Assembly: GCA_022576105.1 (NCBI GenBank)
Contig: JACZRM010000049.1
Coordinates: forward strand, 1 to 9,530
Length of the DNA: 9,530 nt
From: Chloroflexota bacterium
GTDB lineage: Bacteria > Chloroflexota > Dehalococcoidia > UBA3495
Reading direction: 5' to 3'
The position numbers and the translations under genes were made by a program. The notes below the pieces were generated by a model. The model worked only from the letters and a program-made list of their open reading frames with translations. It was not told where the DNA came from and searched no databases. Positions 6,863 to 9,530 of this stretch are shown here, piece by piece. Position 1 is the first letter of the stretch. Each line of letters opens with the position of its first letter.

Positions 6863-6890
6863 GGGTCAACGCAGAATGTCTGCTTGACCC
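6863..6890 (-). promoter_or_regulatory. Strong hairpin in the hpnA-shc spacer
   Basis: GGGTCAA (6863-6869) is the exact inverted repeat of 6884-6890, and inside it GCAGA (6871-6875) pairs with TCTGC (6879-6883) around a 3-base loop, leaving one bulged base at 6870. That gives 12 pairs with a single bulge. The element occupies half of the longest spacer in the operon and stands directly before the shc ribosome-binding site. No T-run follows in the transcribed direction, so a plain intrinsic terminator is unlikely; an RNA-processing, stability or translation-control element fits better. Confidence 0.6.
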
Positions 6891-6900
6891 AGATTGTTCG

Positions 6901-7887
6901 CTAACGCCGGTAGCCGTAATCCTGGAACCACTTGACCGCCCGCTCCAGGGCCGCTTCCACCGGACTTTGGGGCAGTCCCAATTCGGTGATGGCCTTCTGA
7001 GAACTGGCGTACAGCGGTATCCTGGCCACCTTCAGCCCTTCCAACGGTATCATCGGCTCTCGCCTTAGAATCTTTCCTTCTACAATCTGGTCGATGTAGC
7101 CAGCGCCCAGGGCCGCCCAGAAAGGCAACTTCCACCTGGGCGCCCGCCGGCCGGTCAGTAGTTCCAGCATCTCGAATATCTGCTGCAACGACAGGTTACG
7201 GTTGCCCAGCACGTAACGCTGTCCCGGCTTGCCCTTTTCCATGGCCAATATGTGCCCCGCCGCCACGTCGGACACATCGACCACGTTCATGCCGGTTTCG
7301 ATGTAGGCCGGTATTTTGCCGTTAAGAAAGTCCAGCACTATCCGGCCGGTGGGCGTAGGCTTTACGTCCCAAGGGCCCACCGGAGCCGCGGGATTTACCA
7401 CCACCACCGGCAATCCTTGGGAGGCCATTTCCAGGGCCACCTGCTCGGCCTGGTACTTGGACCGTTTGTAGTGGCCAATCAAATGGCGGGATTCCACCGG
7501 AGTTTCCTCGGTCCCCAAACCCTGTTTCGGCAGTCCAATGGCGCCAACGGTGCTGGTGTACACTATCTTGTCGACGCCCGCTTGTCTAGCCTCCTGCAGG
7601 ACAATCCTGGTCCCTTCGACGTTGGTGCGGTAAATATCCCGCACGTCTCGCGACCAGAAAGTGTATGACCCCGCACAATGGTACACCTGCTGACAACCCA
7701 CCAGGGCTCGGCGCACCGATTCTGCATCCAGAATATCTCCGGGAATCTGCTGGACCTGGGTATCTTGTATTGTTAAAGTGCTGCTCCCAGGGCGCACCAG
7801 GGCGCAGACTTCGTCGCCTCTCTGGCACAACTCACGGGCCAGGTTGCCGCCGACAAACCCGGTTGCGCCGGTGACCAGCACCCTCAC
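6901..7887 (-). CDS. hpnA: Hopanoid-associated SDR/sugar epimerase HpnA
   Basis: A 328-residue extended SDR with N-terminal Rossmann fold. TGATGFVGG at 6-14 is the dinucleotide-binding motif, TSTVG at 111-115 supplies the catalytic Ser/Thr region, and YKRSK at 140-144 is the YxxxK catalytic pair, so the enzyme looks active. HpnA is widespread in hopanoid clusters, and its exact substrate is still unclear; a sugar-nucleotide or hopanoid side-chain intermediate is usually proposed. The start is GTG at 7887 because the Rossmann strand begins there and GAGAG lies 7 bases upstream. It follows hpnG by 10 bases and precedes shc by 53. About full length for the family. Confidence 0.9.
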   Translation of the reverse strand: MRVLVTGATGFVGGNLARELCQRGDEVCALVRPGSSTLTIQDTQVQQIPGDILDAESVRRALVGCQQVYHCAGSYTFWSRDVRDIYRTNVEGTRIVLQEARQAGVDKIVYTSTVGAIGLPKQGLGTEETPVESRHLIGHYKRSKYQAEQVALEMASQGLPVVVVNPAAPVGPWDVKPTPTGRIVLDFLNGKIPAYIETGMNVVDVSDVAAGHILAMEKGKPGQRYVLGNRNLSLQQIFEMLELLTGRRAPRWKLPFWAALGAGYIDQIVEGKILRREPMIPLEGLKVARIPLYASSQKAITELGLPQSPVEAALERAVKWFQDYGYRR

Positions 7888-7897
7888 CTAAATACTC

Positions 7898-8623
7898 TCA
7901 ACGTAACACTTGCTTTTGACGCTGGCCGGCCGAATGCTGATGCTTGATGAAGGCCAGGCCAAAGCTGGTCAGACTGGCCTGGGCCTTGTTTCTCAGAGTC
8001 ATCAACTCCAACATGGCCGGCACGGTCCAGGGCCTGGACAATGCACGCCCGGCGGCCTTGATGGGACGCCTTGAAAAACCCACCAGATAACTGGGCAAAG
8101 CTTGGTGCACAGGGTCGAGAATAGCCCGCGCCGACAGAAACGGCACTCCGGCATCAGCGGCTACCTCAGCCGCCCAGTAGTCTTCCATGTTGACCGAACC
8201 TACCCGGTGCCGCCGATACAACTCCCGTTTCTCCTCGGTAGTCGCAGCAACCGCAGCCACGGTGAGAGAATCGCCCGGCGCCACCGGCATCGCCGCGTTC
8301 GTCGCCGCAGCCTGGGATTGCCGCCACATATCTGGATCAGCAGCAATCCGGTCTCCACACTCGGCGTAGTAGTAGTTGGGCACTACCAAGTCACCGGCTT
8401 GCAACGCCGGGTCCAGCCCACCGGCAAACCCCAAAAGCAACAATCCGTCGCCTGAGGACCGGCTTTTAGCGTCCAATATTTTTCGGAGGTTGGACTGTGC
8501 CCGTTCCTTGCCAACTCCGACAACGTGCAACTCGACCGACGCGATAGAATCGGCTGGCAGCGCTCTCCGCAGACCGGACAGTTCCTGTTCCATTGCCGCA
8601 ATGATGGTGAGCATCGGTTCCAC
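7898..8623 (-). CDS. hpnG: Hopanoid-associated nucleoside phosphorylase/nucleosidase HpnG
   Basis: A 241-residue member of the PNP/MTAN family. HpnG removes adenine from adenosylhopane, the step after HpnH on the way to C35 hopanoids. Visible marks are the opening strand TIIAAMEQEL with Glu12 and Glu14, LLGFAGGLDPALQAGDLVV (63-81) forming the ribose/base pocket, VNMEDYWAAEVA (144-155) in the place of the family's V-D-M-E motif with Glu147 as ribose contact, and ARAILD (165-170), where Asp170 aligns with the catalytic Asp of MTAN. Two starts are possible: GTG 8623, 4 bases after AGGA in the last 13-bp repeat, or ATG 8614. The first is used here. It is 45 bases after hpnH and 10 before hpnA. 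Confidence 0.88.
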   Translation of the reverse strand: MEPMLTIIAAMEQELSGLRRALPADSIASVELHVVGVGKERAQSNLRKILDAKSRSSGDGLLLLGFAGGLDPALQAGDLVVPNYYYAECGDRIAADPDMWRQSQAAATNAAMPVAPGDSLTVAAVAATTEEKRELYRRHRVGSVNMEDYWAAEVAADAGVPFLSARAILDPVHQALPSYLVGFSRRPIKAAGRALSRPWTVPAMLELMTLRNKAQASLTSFGLAFIKHQHSAGQRQKQVLR

Positions 8624-8624
8624 T

Positions 8625-8676
8625 AAATCCTAGCGGGAAATCCTAACCGGAAACCCTGGCTGCAATTCCTAGCCGG
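8625..8676. repeat. Four degenerate 13-bp tandem repeats between hpnH and hpnG
   Basis: The units are AAATCCTAGCGGG (8625-8637), AAATCCTAACCGG (8638-8650), AAACCCTGGCTGC (8651-8663) and AATTCCTAGCCGG (8664-8676). On the transcribed strand the consensus is CCGGCTAGGATTT. Each unit carries an AGG core and three of them AGGA. The first transcribed unit contains the hpnH stop (8669-8671), and the last runs directly into the GTG start of hpnG. The array makes up the whole spacer. Confidence 0.75.
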
Positions 8677-9530
8677 CACTGAATCCGCCATTGCGGGCTG
8701 CGCCGGACTTGATCAGGGTGACCCAATCTTTGGGAGTGGATATCGCTTGGAAGATGGTCGACGACTCAAAGCCACAATGCATCATGCAGTTGGCGCAACG
8801 GGGGTCGCGACCGACGCCGTATTGCTCCTCCCAGAGTTTGGCGTCGTACAGTTCCCTGACATCATCGACATGCTCATCGGCCAGCGGATAGCAGGGTTTG
8901 CGCCAGCCCAAGACCGTGTAGGTAGGATTGGACCAGGCGGTGCACTGGTACTCCCGCTGTCCCTGCAAGAAGTTCAGGTACAAGGGATTGTTGTAAAACT
9001 TCATGCCCTCAATCTTGGCGGGATTCAACAGCTCCTTGAAGATGCTGCGAGCTTCCTGGCGGCTTAAAAACAGGTCCCGGTCGGGGGCGTCCTCAAAGTC
9101 GTACCCTGGGGAGATCATCGACCCCTCGACTCCCAGGCTGCTGACATAGCGGAACATCTGGTGCAAGTCGGCGACATCGCTGCTCTTAAAAATAGTGGTA
9201 TTGGTGCAAACCCGGTAGCCCCGGTCAACCAGCATTTCGATCCCCTGCACCGCCTTCTGGAAGACCCCTTTGCGGGCCACCGACTCGTCGTGCTTCTGCT
9301 CCATACCGTCCAGATGTATGACCCAGCAGAAGTGCTTGGATGGCGGAATCTTTTGGACCATCCGGTCCAACAACAATGCGTTGGTGCAACAGTAGACGAA
9401 GTATTTCTGTTCCACCAATTGGTTGATGATCTGGTCAATCTGCAGGTGTATGGTGGGTTCACCGCCGGCGATGGAAACGATGGGCGCGCCCGACTCTTGG
9501 ACCGCCCGCAATGCCACGTCCACCGGCATC
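8669..9530 (-). CDS. hpnH: Adenosylhopane synthase HpnH (radical SAM), 5' end cut off
   Basis: The visible 286 residues match the central and C-terminal parts of HpnH, the radical SAM enzyme that adds a 5'-deoxyadenosyl radical to diploptene to form adenosylhopane. The SAM-binding GGEP is at 22-25 of the visible part. CCTNALLL (47-54) contains the conserved Cys (here probably Cys48) that I believe corresponds to the reductant Cys106 reported for the Zymomonas enzyme. ISPGYDFEDAPD, FYNNPLYLNFLQG and NPTYTVLGWRKPCYPL are family signatures, and CANCMMHC gives Cys245, 248 and 252 near the end. The CxxxCxxC cluster motif must lie beyond the right edge, so the Met at 9529 is internal. It is the first gene of the visible transcript. 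Confidence 0.94.
   Translation of the reverse strand, partial: MPVDVALRAVQESGAPIVSIAGGEPTIHLQIDQIINQLVEQKYFVYCCTNALLLDRMVQKIPPSKHFCWVIHLDGMEQKHDESVARKGVFQKAVQGIEMLVDRGYRVCTNTTIFKSSDVADLHQMFRYVSSLGVEGSMISPGYDFEDAPDRDLFLSRQEARSIFKELLNPAKIEGMKFYNNPLYLNFLQGQREYQCTAWSNPTYTVLGWRKPCYPLADEHVDDVRELYDAKLWEEQYGVGRDPRCANCMMHCGFESSTIFQAISTPKDWVTLIKSGAARNGGFSAG

Noticed and set aside
6863..6890. Intrinsic terminator between hpnA and shc
   Set aside because: The stem is strong, but the transcribed strand has no U-run after it, and shc continues the same pathway.
8625..8676. CRISPR-like array
   Set aside because: The units are 13 bases, directly adjacent without spacers, and degenerate.

Overview
The window is one block of nine genes, all on the minus strand and tightly packed, that together encode hopanoid (bacterial sterol-like triterpenoid) biosynthesis. 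In the direction of transcription (high to low coordinates) the order is hpnH (5' end cut by the window edge), hpnG, hpnA, shc (squalene-hopene cyclase), a YjbQ/UPF0047-family gene, hpnC, hpnD, hpnE, and last a hybrid gene that joins the N-terminal part of an SDR/epimerase to a two-[4Fe-4S] LutB-like tail. No plus-strand gene, RNA gene, mobile element or CRISPR array is supported. Spacers are 3 to 53 bases, or the genes overlap (4, 20 and 22 bases), so a single polycistronic transcript is likely. Its promoter must lie beyond the right edge.

The genes cover a continuous route. HpnD, HpnC and HpnE turn two farnesyl diphosphates into squalene (presqualene diphosphate, then hydroxysqualene, then squalene). 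SHC cyclises squalene to diploptene/diplopterol. HpnH adds a 5'-deoxyadenosyl group, and HpnG removes adenine to open the way to C35 extended hopanoids. HpnA is the usual hopanoid-associated SDR of unsettled reaction. The YjbQ-family gene between shc and hpnC and the hybrid gene at the 3' end are the two members the standard pathway does not explain.

Composition is moderately GC-rich: hand-counted 120-base samples gave 49 to 58 % GC. Several genes use GTG or TTG starts. The set points to a hopanoid-producing bacterium, possibly an uncultured lineage known from metagenomes, but I cannot assign a phylum from the sequence alone.

The non-coding structure is richer than usual for such short spacers. 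Between hpnA and shc there is a near-perfect 12-bp hairpin, followed by a second hairpin that holds the shc ribosome-binding site in its loop. Between hpnH and hpnG there are four degenerate 13-bp tandem repeats, three or four of which carry a Shine-Dalgarno-like core. A perfect 12-bp in-frame tandem duplication lies in the 3' tail of shc, and a small cluster of direct repeats overlaps the end of hpnE. The most unusual item is the hybrid gene at 87-1022, whose junction coincides with a visible change in codon use and with a Gly-Pro-Ser motif found in both parent families.
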